From the NCBI RefSeq assembly GCF_014650895.1, contig NZ_BMVV01000010.1, positions 234,437 through 298,436 of the forward strand: a stretch of DNA of 64,000 bases, read 5' to 3'. Shown one piece after another: positions 33,335 through 41,515 of this stretch. Source of the stretch: Streptomyces omiyaensis. Its GTDB lineage: Bacteria > Actinomycetota > Actinomycetes > Streptomycetales > Streptomycetaceae. The translations under genes and the position numbers were made by a program. The notes under the pieces were generated by a model. That model searched no databases, had not been told where the DNA came from, and worked only from the letters and a program-made list of their open reading frames with translations. Each line of letters starts with the position of its first letter. Positions within the stretch are counted from its first letter, which is position 1.

Positions 33335-33379
33335 CATCTGGTGCGCACCAGATGTCAATCTATTGGTGCGCACCAGATG
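33335..33379. promoter_or_regulatory. Two GGTGCGCACC palindromes in the control region
   Basis: CATCTGGTGCGCACCAGATG at 33335-33354 is a perfect 20-bp palindrome. A near copy (TTGGTGCGCACCAGATG) is at 33363-33379, so centres are about 25-26 bp apart, on nearly the same helix face. It is the strongest operator candidate in the 630-bp region between the XRE gene and the transfer operon. Confidence 0.65.
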
Positions 33380-33767
33380 GGTCGAAGGACCCGGGTCCGG
33401 TGCGCCCCAACTCAACAGCGTGATCCACCGCAGCAACACGGTCGTGAGGACGCCGGCCGCGGCGAGTGGAGACCAGCCGATCGAGACCGGGCCCGCGTCA
33501 CAACCGGGCCCCACACCCCACACAGGGGGACACGCAGTCGGCTCTAAAGAACCGCGTGGCCGACATTGACGCCGCGACGCGCTCCGGGAATCGGACCTTT
33601 CCGGGGTCAGCGGCACCACGCGAGTCGGAGGTCCGACGCAGTACCCCACGATTTCCGCAGCCTCGGCTGCGGCCGGTTGCCTCCTCCGTCCGTCCGGCCC
33701 CCTTCTCCGGGGTGCCGTACGGGCGGGGTGGTGGGGAGCCGGAAGTACCCACGACTCCAAACGGCGA

Positions 33768-33797
33768 GAGGCCCCGGTGCGCGAACACCGGGGCCTC
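33768..33797 (+). terminator. Strong hairpin 40 bp before the transfer operon
   Basis: GAGGCCCCGGTG pairs perfectly with CACCGGGGCCTC around a 6-base loop (CGCGAA). It lies between the control region and the first spd-like gene, so it may attenuate transcription into the transfer genes rather than end a gene. Confidence 0.55.
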
Positions 33798-33837
33798 GGT
33801 TCGGGCCGTCCCAACCCCGTGAAAGGAAGTACGACCC

Positions 33838-34113
33838 ATGAACGTGATCGTTGCCGGTCAGAGGATCGTTACTCGGGCCGAGCTGATCGAGGCCGCGCTC
33901 GGCTTCGACGCCGACCCGACCGAGGCCCTGGAGTTCGACTCGGCGGTCGGCCAGGACGCGCTGCGCGACATCGTCGCCGTCCTGGAGGCCGAGTCCGAGG
34001 CCGACACCGATGTCGACGCCGAGGACCTCGCCTACTACCGCAGCCTGCTCGGCGCCCGGGTGCTGGCCTTCCCCCGCCGCTCCGCCCTCGGCTTCGAGCG
34101 GGGTGCCGCGTGA
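33838..34113 (+). CDS. Small acidic protein, first gene of the transfer operon
   Basis: 91 residues with no family I recognise. It is acidic in the middle (AVLEAESEADTDVDAEDLAY) and helical. Preceded by AAAGGAAG at good distance. Its stop overlaps the next start (GTGA), opening a chain of four coupled genes leading to the DUF2637 protein. Position is where plasmid spread (Spd/Kil-override) genes lie in Streptomyces elements; function unknown. Confidence 0.7.
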   Translation: MNVIVAGQRIVTRAELIEAALGFDADPTEALEFDSAVGQDALRDIVAVLEAESEADTDVDAEDLAYYRSLLGARVLAFPRRSALGFERGAA

Positions 34114-34286
34114 ACCGCTTCGTCTTCTGGACGCTCGTGACGCTGTGCGCCGCACTCGTCTCCTGGGGGGCGGCCATCTCCAACTGGGACCTGCTGCTCC
34201 TGGGGGCGTTCGTCGAGGCCGGCGTCATCGGCGTCGACCTCCTCCTGCTCCGCGCCGACCGCCACGAGGCGGGTGAGGAGCTGTGA
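34110..34286 (+). CDS. Small two-segment membrane protein (Spd-like)
   Basis: 58 residues with two hydrophobic segments (FVFWTLVTLCAALVSWGAA and LLLLGAFVEAGVIGVDLLLL) and a charged C-terminus. The GTG start overlaps the previous stop, and its stop overlaps the next start. Size and topology match small spread proteins of Streptomyces conjugative elements; no specific homologue is named. Confidence 0.7.
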   Translation: MNRFVFWTLVTLCAALVSWGAAISNWDLLLLGAFVEAGVIGVDLLLLRADRHEAGEEL

Positions 34287-34522
34287 GGACCGCCGCTCAG
34301 ATCCTGCTGTTCGTGCTGACCGTCCTGGAGCTCGCCCTCGGCCTGGTGGCCGGGACGGTCGCGCTGCTGAGTCTGGTCACCGAGACGATCGCGCGGGCCG
34401 TGACGGCCGTCGATGAGCGCTTCGCCCGACGGTTCCGCCTGGCCCGTGTCTCCCCCAAGCTCCGCAAGGAGCTCGCCGACGTCCTGTACGGAATCGCGAC
34501 CCCTGCCGGAGGTGCTCGATGA
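34283..34522 (+). CDS. Small membrane protein (Spd-like)
   Basis: 79 residues: one long hydrophobic stretch (ILLFVLTVLELALGLVAGTV, about 7-26) followed by a basic amphipathic region (DERFARRFRLARV). GTG start and ATGA end both overlap neighbours. Likely works with the adjacent membrane proteins in intramycelial spread. Confidence 0.68.
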   Translation: MRTAAQILLFVLTVLELALGLVAGTVALLSLVTETIARAVTAVDERFARRFRLARVSPKLRKELADVLYGIATPAGGAR

Positions 34523-35715
34523 GCTCGTACCGCGAAGACCGCCGGGCCGACCGGGCCGCCGAGCGGGCCCAGGACCGCGAGGACCGCCGCCTGGAGCTCG
34601 ACGCCCAGCGCGAGCGTGAGACCGCGCAGGCCGAGGAGAAGCGCAAGGACGCCGAGGCCAAGCGCCGCCAGGAGCAGGCCGACAAAAAGGCCCGCGCGGC
34701 CGAGAAGCAGGCGAAGAAGGCGGCCACGGCCGCCAAGCGGGTGAAGCTCATCCGGTGGCTGAAGGCGAACCCGGCAACGCTGTTCGTGGCGTTCGTGATG
34801 GTCGCCTCGATCGTCCCGGCGATCCTGTCCCAGATCGGCGCCCTGACCGGCGCGAGTGTGGCGGCGCCGATGGCGGGCCTGCTCGCGGCGATGCTGGAAG
34901 GCGGCGCCTGGGCGATCACCTTCATGGGCAAGCAGGCCGAGGACGCCGGCCGCGAACCGCGGAAGTACCGGATCGGCACCTGGGCCGTCGCCACTGTCGC
35001 AGCCGCGGTGAACTTCTGGCACGGCCTGGAGGCGTACGGCGAGCACCCGTGGGTCGCGTTCGTCCTCGGCGCCTCCTCGCTGTTCGCGATCTACATCTGG
35101 GACCTGAAGACCCACGGCTCCCACGGCAAGACCAAGGAGCAGAAGAAGGCGGAGAAGGAGCGTCGCGCTCACGTCGCCGCCCGCCGCAAGCACCACCCGC
35201 AGATCGTCGAGCAGGCCGTCAAGCTCCAGGCCGCCCTGCCGTACGGAGTCCTCGACGACGAGGCCGCGTTCGCCGCCGCGTGGCGGATCCACACCGGCGC
35301 CGAGCCCGGCCTGTCCGCTCAGCTCTACGCCACCGCGACCGAGGCCGTCCTCCACCTTGGGGCCGCGTTCGAGCTCGGTGACGACGTCCGCGAGGAGCTC
35401 CTGGAGACCGGCTTCAAGGCCGCCCGTCTCAACCCGTTCGCCGAACTCACCCAGACCCCCACATCTCAGGCGGGACTTGGGGAGAACGCCTCTTCGGCTC
35501 CTGCTCCGACCGGCCGTGCGGACGGCCCTGAGGGCAAGTCCGAGGAGGAGCTCGAAGCGCTCCTGCCGGACGCCCTCGCGGCCGCCGCCGAGCTCGTTGC
35601 CGAGGGCCGTCAGATCTCCGCCCACGGCCTGGCGAAGAAGCTCCAGATCCGCCGCGTCGATGCCGCCGTTCTGCGCAACCGCGTCATCGAGCAGCGCCGC
35701 CTGCACGTCGCCTGA
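34519..35715 (+). CDS. DUF2637-type membrane protein (SpdB-like)
   Basis: 398 residues. Residues 1-80 are an almost uninterrupted Ala/Glu/Lys/Arg-rich coiled coil (REDRRADRAAERAQDREDRR). Four hydrophobic segments follow (about 87-106, 115-135, 153-170, 177-194), then a basic, helical C-terminal region with a possible winged helix at the end (ISAHGLAKKLQIRRVDAAVL). DUF2637 proteins lie directly upstream of traB in AICEs and Streptomyces plasmids and are thought to aid spread. Start ATG overlaps the previous stop. Confidence 0.82.
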   Translation: MSSYREDRRADRAAERAQDREDRRLELDAQRERETAQAEEKRKDAEAKRRQEQADKKARAAEKQAKKAATAAKRVKLIRWLKANPATLFVAFVMVASIVPAILSQIGALTGASVAAPMAGLLAAMLEGGAWAITFMGKQAEDAGREPRKYRIGTWAVATVAAAVNFWHGLEAYGEHPWVAFVLGASSLFAIYIWDLKTHGSHGKTKEQKKAEKERRAHVAARRKHHPQIVEQAVKLQAALPYGVLDDEAAFAAAWRIHTGAEPGLSAQLYATATEAVLHLGAAFELGDDVREELLETGFKAARLNPFAELTQTPTSQAGLGENASSAPAPTGRADGPEGKSEEELEALLPDALAAAAELVAEGRQISAHGLAKKLQIRRVDAAVLRNRVIEQRRLHVA

Positions 35716-35729
35716 ACCACCCCATGTAC

Positions 35730-35771
35730 GCGGGGCCCGGCCTCCGCCTGGCAGCACCGGCCGGGCCCCGC
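35730..35771 (+). terminator. Hairpin between the DUF2637 gene and traB
   Basis: GCGGGGCCCGGCC pairs perfectly over 13 bp with 35759-35771 around a 16-base loop. It may attenuate transcription into traB, whose unchecked expression is toxic (Kil phenotype) in Streptomyces plasmids. Confidence 0.5.
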
Positions 35772-35796
35772 TACCTCACCAGGAGGCACAGCAAGC

Positions 35797-38046
35797 ATGA
35801 CCGAGCACCTCACCGAACACACCCCCGCCCCCGCCGACTCCGGCCCGGAGCCGATCGCGACCGTCACCTTCCTCCACCCCGCCCCGGCGACCGTCCCGCC
35901 GATGCCGGCCGAACCGCCGACCGTCGGCCCGGACGACCGCACGGTGGTCCTGGAGACCGCCCGGATCATCCTCGACAAGCCCACCGCACCCGCCCCGGTG
36001 GTGGGTCGGGTGGAGAAGGTCGACCTGGACGACTTCGACGCCGACGCCCCGCTCATCCCCGCGTGGATGTACTCCGCCGAGGGATGGGCCGCGTGGGCCG
36101 GAGTCTTCTACCGGGCCCGGCGCCGGGACTTCCGCCGCTGGGTCCGCCGTCAGCCCACCCAGCGCGGCCACGTCCGACAGTTCGGCCGCGGCGCCCGCCG
36201 CACCCACGAGTGGGTCGTCGGCTTCGAGGGCGTGCGCGTGCAGTCCGCCGCCCACACCGCCCACGTCCTGACCCGCGAGGCCAAGCTCGCCGCCCGCCAC
36301 GCCCGCTTCACCCCCCGCATCCTCGGAACCAAGAAGGAACTCGCCATGAAGGCATCCGAGAAGGCGACCAAGACCGCCGAGGAAGCCGTCCTGCTGCACA
36401 AGAAGGCGAAGAAGGACCGCAACCGCGCCCGCAACCTCCGCGCCGGCGTCGCCTACGGCCCGCCGCTCACCGCCATCGGCACCGGCTACGTCATGGCCGG
36501 CGGCCTGGGCTTGGCCGCCGGGCTGCTGTCGACGTTCGCCGGGGGCGCGTTCGTCGGCCGCAAGCCCTACGACGAGGAGGCGGACTGGACGAGCGACTGG
36601 CGCTCGCTCGGCGACGGCGACCGCATGACCGCCCCCATGCTCGACCAGACCTTCCGCGCCGCAAAGGTCATCGGCTCCGAGGAAACCCTCGGCGTCGTGC
36701 AGATGCCGATGCTCGACGCCCGCGGCGCCTGGACGGCCGTCCTCGACCTGCCCCCGGGGGTTCCGGCGAAGAAGGCGATCCGCGCGACCGACGAGCTCGC
36801 CGCCGCGTTCGGCGTCGAGGAGGCCCAGGTCTCCGTCTCCAAGCGCGGACGCGCCGGCCGCATCGAGCTCTACGTCTCCCGCGACCTGCCCTTCACCGAC
36901 AAGGCCAAGCCCGGCCCGCTCCTCGCCCTCGAATCCCCCGCCGACTTCTGGGGCCGCATCAGCATCGGCCCGGACGTCCGCGGCATCCACCAGTCCATCT
37001 CCGTCGTCGAGCGCTCCGGCCTGATCGGTGGCGAACCCGGCGCGGGAAAGTCCGCGTCGGGCAACACGATCCTGCTCGCCGCCGCGCTCGACCCGCGCGT
37101 CATCCTGCACCTGGCCGACGGCAAGGGCGGCGGCGACCTGGAGCCCTTCGAGCCGCTGTGCGAGGCGTACGAGGGCGACGCCGACCCCGAGGCGTTCGAC
37201 AAGATGCTCGACGACGAGCTGACCGACATGAAGGCCCGCTACGCGTTGCTGAAGAAGCTCGGCAAGCGCAAGGTCACCGAGGACCTCGCGGCCAAGTACC
37301 CCGAGCTGCGGCAGAAGCTCCTCTGGGTCGACGAGCTCATGCTCTACACCACCGACGACGAGTACGGGAAGAAGATCACCCGCAAGCTCCGCAACCTCGT
37401 CTCCCGGGGCCGGGCGGCCGGGATCATCACCTTCTGCGCCACCCAGAAGCCCGGCTCCGACGTCGTCGACACCAGCCTCCGCGACCTGCTCTCCATCCGC
37501 TGGGCGCTGCGCTGCACCACCCCCGAAGCCTCCGACACGATCCTCGGCAAGGGCGCCGCCGCGAGCGGCTACAGCGCGAAGACGATCCAGTCGGAGATGC
37601 GGGGCGCCGGCCTGCTGTGGGCCGAGGGCACCAACCCCACCATGGTCCGCGCCGACTACTACACCGACGACCAGGTCACCGCCCTGATCGAGCGCGCCAC
37701 CGAATGGCGCCGCGCGGCCGGGACCCTGCCGAGCGGCCCGGTCACGCTCGCCGAGCAGCTCCTCAAGCTCGGCGACGAGGACGCCGCGATCCTCGCCCAC
37801 CTCCTCGACGTCTTCCACCACGACATCCCCGACATGACCGCCGACTGGCTCCCCGGCCAGGTCCTCCTCGACCACCTCAAGGGCCAGGGCCTGGCCGTCA
37901 CCGCCGAGCGGCTCGGCGCGCTCGTCGTCCGCATCGACGAGGAGAAGGTCAAGCGCCCCTGGGGCGAGAAGGGCTCCCGGCTCTCCGGCTACCCGCTCGC
38001 CCGCGTCGAGGCCACGATCACCGCCCGATTCGGGCTCACCGCCTGA
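35797..38046 (+). CDS. traB: FtsK/SpoIIIE-type DNA translocase TraB
   Basis: 749 residues. A basic N-terminal region, hydrophobic stretch at about 226-253 (GYVMAGGLGLAAGLLSTFAG), then the motor: Walker A GGEPGAGKS near 411-419 and Walker B LLWVDELMLY near 508. The C-terminus (about 650-749: LLDVFHHDIPDMTADWLPGQ, LAVTAERLGALVVRIDEEKV) looks like the winged helix that reads clt repeats. It moves double-stranded DNA between mycelia as a hexamer. GACCCGGA motifs known as TraB recognition sequences start four bases after its stop. Confidence 0.92.
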   Translation: MTEHLTEHTPAPADSGPEPIATVTFLHPAPATVPPMPAEPPTVGPDDRTVVLETARIILDKPTAPAPVVGRVEKVDLDDFDADAPLIPAWMYSAEGWAAWAGVFYRARRRDFRRWVRRQPTQRGHVRQFGRGARRTHEWVVGFEGVRVQSAAHTAHVLTREAKLAARHARFTPRILGTKKELAMKASEKATKTAEEAVLLHKKAKKDRNRARNLRAGVAYGPPLTAIGTGYVMAGGLGLAAGLLSTFAGGAFVGRKPYDEEADWTSDWRSLGDGDRMTAPMLDQTFRAAKVIGSEETLGVVQMPMLDARGAWTAVLDLPPGVPAKKAIRATDELAAAFGVEEAQVSVSKRGRAGRIELYVSRDLPFTDKAKPGPLLALESPADFWGRISIGPDVRGIHQSISVVERSGLIGGEPGAGKSASGNTILLAAALDPRVILHLADGKGGGDLEPFEPLCEAYEGDADPEAFDKMLDDELTDMKARYALLKKLGKRKVTEDLAAKYPELRQKLLWVDELMLYTTDDEYGKKITRKLRNLVSRGRAAGIITFCATQKPGSDVVDTSLRDLLSIRWALRCTTPEASDTILGKGAAASGYSAKTIQSEMRGAGLLWAEGTNPTMVRADYYTDDQVTALIERATEWRRAAGTLPSGPVTLAEQLLKLGDEDAAILAHLLDVFHHDIPDMTADWLPGQVLLDHLKGQGLAVTAERLGALVVRIDEEKVKRPWGEKGSRLSGYPLARVEATITARFGLTA

Positions 38047-38274
38047 TTCCGACCCGGACACCACCCGGACCGATGCCCGACTTGACCCGGATTACCCCCG
38101 GGCGAGACGAGCCCCGACCTGGACGCGGGACCCGAGTCCCGGACGCCCCGCGTCCAGGTCGCCCCCAGATCCGTCCGGGATGCCCAACGCCCTGACCTGC
38201 GCAAACGCGGAGCCGTCCGGGCTCTGTCCGGGTCTCCGTCCTAGCCCAAACCGGTACATAAGGAGTCAGGCATC
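38047..38274. other. clt-like locus: TraB recognition repeats and hairpin
   Basis: GACCCGGA, the 8-bp TRS known for TraB of plasmid pSVH1, occurs at 38051-38058 and 38084-38091, and inverted (TCCGGGTC) at 38227-38234; ACCCGGAC-type variants lie between. A 14-bp perfect inverted repeat (GACCTGGACGCGGG at 38116-38129 with 38147-38160) encloses GGGACCCGAGTCCC-like inner symmetry. Position immediately after traB is where clt lies in related plasmids. The gap has no gene. Confidence 0.72.
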
Positions 38275-38874
38275 GTGACCGCCCAGACCCTCACCGCCCC
38301 CGCCGTCCCTGCCCCGGAGTACGCCGCCGAGGCGGCGCTCCTGGTCCGTGAGATCGAGCAGTACCTCACCGCCCGCGTCCGCACCACCGCCCACCCGCTC
38401 GTCACCAAGACCACCGCCGAGCTCATCGCCGAAGCCCTCGGCACCCCGGCTCCGTTGGCCGGGCCGGCGCCGGTCCTCGCCCCGCCCGCCCGCACGCTGC
38501 GGCTGCTGCCGGACTGGGTCCTCGCCTTCCCGCTGCTGCGCCAACTCCACGGTGCCGGAAGGCAGATCAGCGTCGCTGAGCACCTGGAGCTGACCGCGCT
38601 CGTCATCGAGCGCTACGGCTGGCACCGCGGCGCCCTGCGCTCCACCTCCGGCCGCCGCTGCATCCTCGGCGCCCAGGCCGTCCTGTTCCGCCTCGGCTAC
38701 GGCAACGAGACGACCGCCATCGCCGCCGGCCACCGCCTCCAGGCCGTCCTCGCCGCCCGCGGGATCACCGAGCCCTACCACCGCTGGAACGACGCCACCG
38801 GCCGCACCCGCGCTGAGGTCCTCGCCCTCGTCCGCACCGCCGCCACCCACGCCCGCCGCACCACCACCGCCTAG
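38275..38874 (+). CDS. Hypothetical element protein
   Basis: 199 residues. An Ala/Pro-rich linker (about 55-75) separates an N-terminal helical part from a C-terminal region with RRCILGAQAVLFRLGYGNET and HRLQAVLAARGITEPYHRWN. I recognise no enzyme motif. Such DUF-type proteins are common after traB in AICEs. GTG start follows AAGGAG by about 10 bases; codon use is as in its neighbours. Confidence 0.72.
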   Translation: MTAQTLTAPAVPAPEYAAEAALLVREIEQYLTARVRTTAHPLVTKTTAELIAEALGTPAPLAGPAPVLAPPARTLRLLPDWVLAFPLLRQLHGAGRQISVAEHLELTALVIERYGWHRGALRSTSGRRCILGAQAVLFRLGYGNETTAIAAGHRLQAVLAARGITEPYHRWNDATGRTRAEVLALVRTAATHARRTTTA

Positions 38875-38886
38875 GAGGCCGACCAG

Positions 38887-39030
38887 ATGAAGAAGCGCCC
38901 TCCCGACCCGAGGAGCGACGGCTGCGCCGGAGACAAGCCGACGGTCGGCACCGCCCGCCTCGGCAACAACGCCCGTAAGCACGAGCGCCCCGACATCACC
39001 CGCAAGCCCCACGGCCCCAAGGCTTCCTGA
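38887..39030 (+). CDS. Small basic protein, 47 residues
   Basis: MKKRPPDPRSDGCAGDKP, then NNARKHERPDITRKPHG. It is rich in Lys, Arg and Pro with no hydrophobic segment. ATG follows GGAGG by 8 bases and the frame uses the same codons as its neighbours, so I believe it is expressed. Function unknown. Confidence 0.55.
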   Translation: MKKRPPDPRSDGCAGDKPTVGTARLGNNARKHERPDITRKPHGPKAS

Positions 39031-39045
39031 CCTGAGGAGACAGAC

Positions 39046-39237
39046 ATGTTCAACGCCGGAGACAAGGTCCTGATCGTCGCGTGCGAGGACGACCCGCGCG
39101 CCATCGGCAAGACCGGCCGCGTCCTCGACGAGGTCCCCCCGGGGCCGCTCACGAACGGCCGGTGGACCGTCGACCGGATTAGCATCTGGATCGCCCCGGT
39201 CCTGGTCCACGCCCACGAGATCCGCAAGATCGGCTGA
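39046..39237 (+). CDS. Small hypothetical protein, 63 residues
   Basis: A compact beta-rich sequence (DKVLIVACEDDPRAIGKTGR, WIAPVLVHAHEIRKI) resembling a small SH3-like barrel. Start follows GAGGAG by 7-8 bases. In line with the surrounding short genes after traB; no function known. Confidence 0.65.
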   Translation: MFNAGDKVLIVACEDDPRAIGKTGRVLDEVPPGPLTNGRWTVDRISIWIAPVLVHAHEIRKIG

Positions 39238-39244
39238 CCGCCGC

Positions 39245-39595
39245 ATGATCTCCCGCGACCGCATCCGCCAGATCCGCGCCGAGTCCGAGCACCGCACCCA
39301 CGAGTGGGCGGACCGGATCATCGACGAGCTCCTCGCAGAGGCCGAGACCCGCCACGCCGTCGACTTTGCCGTCCGCGGCATGACCGACGCCCAGGGCCGC
39401 AACCTCGCCCAGCGCATCACCACCGTCCAGCGGCACGGCACGCCGCCCACCGCTGCCGAGCTCGACGAGGCGTACGACCTGCTCGTCCTGCTCCTCGCGG
39501 CCGGTGCCAAGTACGGGATCACGCTCGACGACTGGGACTGGGTCGCCGACCTGCCCGGCACCTGCCGCGACCTGATCCGCCACAAGCACCGCTGA
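39245..39595 (+). CDS. Hypothetical helical protein, 116 residues
   Basis: Highly charged, helical N-terminus (IRQIRAESEHRTHEWADRII) and a C-terminal W/D-rich end (LDDWDWVADLPGTCRDLIRH). No family recognised. It starts 7 bp after the previous gene and is part of the same cluster. Confidence 0.65.
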   Translation: MISRDRIRQIRAESEHRTHEWADRIIDELLAEAETRHAVDFAVRGMTDAQGRNLAQRITTVQRHGTPPTAAELDEAYDLLVLLLAAGAKYGITLDDWDWVADLPGTCRDLIRHKHR

Positions 39596-39625
39596 CCACA
39601 CCCACTCCCCGAAAGGAGATCCGCC

Positions 39626-39814
39626 GTGGCCATAACCGTCTCGCTCGTCGCCCTGTTCGGGCTCGTCCTGTTCTTCCTCCTGCGCGCCGGAAACCTCGGC
39701 TACGGCTCCGCGTTCACCGCCGCCGGATTCGGCTTCTTCCTCGCCTCCACCGGCGCCGCCACCCCCATCAACCAGCTCACCAACAGCGTCATCGACGCCC
39801 TCTCCAACCTCTGA
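39626..39814 (+). CDS. Small membrane protein, 62 residues (Spd-like)
   Basis: Two hydrophobic segments (ITVSLVALFGLVLFFLLRAG and FTAAGFGFFLASTGAATP) with little else. GTG start follows AAAGGAG. Probably another small spread-type membrane protein of the element. Confidence 0.68.
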   Translation: MAITVSLVALFGLVLFFLLRAGNLGYGSAFTAAGFGFFLASTGAATPINQLTNSVIDALSNL

Positions 39815-39824
39815 GGAGCCCCGC

Positions 39825-40490
39825 ATGACCCGCACGACCCTGCCCTGGTTCGAGACCCTCACCGACAGCGCCTACGCCCTCGGCGCCGCCGCCCGCGAGA
39901 CCCGTACCGCCCACCAGGCCGCGCAGGCCGCCGTCGCCCAGTACGACCTCGACCGCGTCCGCCTCCTCGACGGCGAGATCACCGTCCCCGGCCTGTTCAC
40001 CGCGCCCCGGCCCCACGACCGCGCCGTGATGGGCATCGGCAAGGCGCTCCAGGAGTGCCAGGACCGGATGGAGCGCCTGCACACCGACGCCGCCCTGAGC
40101 TACGCGTACGGCACCGCCTGGGCCATCCTGCGTGTCCTCAACGGCCAGGAGCCGCCCCGGATCGAGCTCGGCCTCACCGCCGAGGGCTGCCTGATCATCC
40201 CGGCCGAGCTCGCCCCCATCCCGCCCGCGATCGAGGGCCTGGAGCGCTGGTGCGACAACGCCAAGTTCGACAAGGCCCGCCAGCGGTGGTGGGAGTGCAA
40301 CTCCGCCGGCGAGTACGCCTCCGCTGTCGCCGACCAGGACTACCTGGCCGACCACGAGGCGAACGAGATGCACCAGGCGCTGGACGTGGCCCAGGGCGAG
40401 GCCGATGCCGCCTACGCCTACGGCGTCCTCGCCGAGTCCGCCCTCCACTACGCCCTGCTCGGCCCCTGCGCCCGACACAACCGCCCGTAG
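39825..40490 (+). CDS. Hypothetical protein, 221 residues
   Basis: Mostly helical, with W/E-rich segments (LERWCDNAKFDKARQRWWEC) and no signal, membrane segment or enzyme motif I can name. Starts 10 bp after the previous gene with GAGGAG. Conserved proteins of this kind are found before the replication genes of AICEs; function not known. Confidence 0.65.
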   Translation: MTRTTLPWFETLTDSAYALGAAARETRTAHQAAQAAVAQYDLDRVRLLDGEITVPGLFTAPRPHDRAVMGIGKALQECQDRMERLHTDAALSYAYGTAWAILRVLNGQEPPRIELGLTAEGCLIIPAELAPIPPAIEGLERWCDNAKFDKARQRWWECNSAGEYASAVADQDYLADHEANEMHQALDVAQGEADAAYAYGVLAESALHYALLGPCARHNRP

Positions 40491-40497
40491 CTACGCC

Positions 40498-40539
40498 GAG
40501 GGCGGCCCCCCATCTCGCCAAAGAACCGGGGCCGCCCTC
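40498..40539 (+). terminator. Hairpin between the transfer and replication gene groups
   Basis: GAGGGCGGCCCC (40498-40509) pairs perfectly with 40528-40539 around an 18-base loop, 8 bases after the previous stop. It likely ends the transfer-side transcript. Confidence 0.6.
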
Positions 40540-40577
40540 GTCCACCAGCACCTTCTAGAGAACTGGAGACACCTAGC

Positions 40578-40619
40578 ATGACCTATCCGAACGTGTCGCG
40601 GCAGGAGGCCGCGTGCTGA
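40578..40619 (+). CDS. Possible 13-residue leader peptide coupled to the prim-pol gene
   Basis: ATG 40578 after CTGGAG reads MTYPNVSRQEAAC and ends in TGA at 40617-40619, overlapping the GTG start of the prim-pol gene at 40613. It could couple translation to that start, which has no good ribosome-binding site distance other than GGAGG inside the leader. Too short to prove. Confidence 0.35.
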   Translation: MTYPNVSRQEAAC

Positions 40620-41515
40620 CGGCTGCTCCTGGCACCCTTCAGGCGGCGCTCGACGCCGCGGCCCGGGGCTGGGCGGTCTTCCCGCTCCGGCCCGGCACGA
40701 AGCGCCCCGCCCTGCACGGCGAGGCCCGCTGCCCCCGCACCGGGGCCTGCTCGGGCGGTCACGTGAAGTGGGAGGAGAGGGCCACCACCGACCCCGAGCG
40801 GATCACCCGCGCCTGGGCGCAGGCCCCGTTCAACATCGGCCTGGCGACCGGACCGTCCGGGCTCGTCGTCGTCGACCTCGACATGCCCAAGGACGGCGCC
40901 GCCGGCCCCACCGGCGCCGAGGTCTTCGCGGGCATCTGCGAGCGCGCCGGCCAGCCGTTCCCGACCACCTTCCGGGCCGGGACGGCATCCGGTGGCCAGC
41001 ACCTCTACTTCACCGCCCCGAGCGGTCCGCTTCTCGGCAACTCGGCCGGACTGCTGGGCGAGTTGGTGGACACGCGGGCGTGGGGCGGGTACGTCGTCGC
41101 GCCTGGCAGTGTGACGCCCGGCGGGGCGTACACGGTCCTGGACGACGCCCCGGTCCTTCCGCTGCCCGGCTGGCTCCTGGAGGCGCTCACGGCCCGCCAG
41201 GAGCCCGCACGGCCCCGCACGGTCGCCCCGGCCGTGCCGAGGGCGGGCGGGAGCCGTGCGGCCCGTGCGGCGCTGGAGCGGGAGTGCGCCAACGTCCAGG
41301 CCGCGCCGGCGAAGCAGGCGAACAACACGCTCAACCGGTCCGCGTTCCTGGTGGGGCGGTTCGTCGCGTGGGGCGACCTCGACCGCGCGGTGGTGGAGGA
41401 GGCATTCCAAGGGGCGGGGGAGGCGAGGGGATTGACCGCGGCCGAGTGCCGCGCCACGATCCGCAGCGCCTTGGACAGCTCCATCCGCAAGGCCCGGCCC
41501 CGGGAGGCGGCATGA
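40613..41515 (+). CDS. Bifunctional DNA primase/polymerase (prim-pol)
   Basis: 300 residues with the AEP prim-pol domain. The fold opens with GWAVFPLRPGTKRPAL; LVVVDLD carries catalytic Asp88 and Asp90, and SGGQHLYF His130. NIGLATG precedes the metal motif as in the family. A C-terminal helical region (about 215-300) follows. It would prime, and perhaps extend, replication of the excised element with the DUF3987 protein two genes on. GTG 40613 starts within the preceding mini-frame. Confidence 0.88.
   Translation: MLTAAPGTLQAALDAAARGWAVFPLRPGTKRPALHGEARCPRTGACSGGHVKWEERATTDPERITRAWAQAPFNIGLATGPSGLVVVDLDMPKDGAAGPTGAEVFAGICERAGQPFPTTFRAGTASGGQHLYFTAPSGPLLGNSAGLLGELVDTRAWGGYVVAPGSVTPGGAYTVLDDAPVLPLPGWLLEALTARQEPARPRTVAPAVPRAGGSRAARAALERECANVQAAPAKQANNTLNRSAFLVGRFVAWGDLDRAVVEEAFQGAGEARGLTAAECRATIRSALDSSIRKARPREAA

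Noticed and set aside
33387..33398. GGACCCGGGTCC as a further TraB recognition site
   Set aside because: Only a 7/8 match to GACCCGGA and it is a generic GC palindrome far from traB's 3' end.
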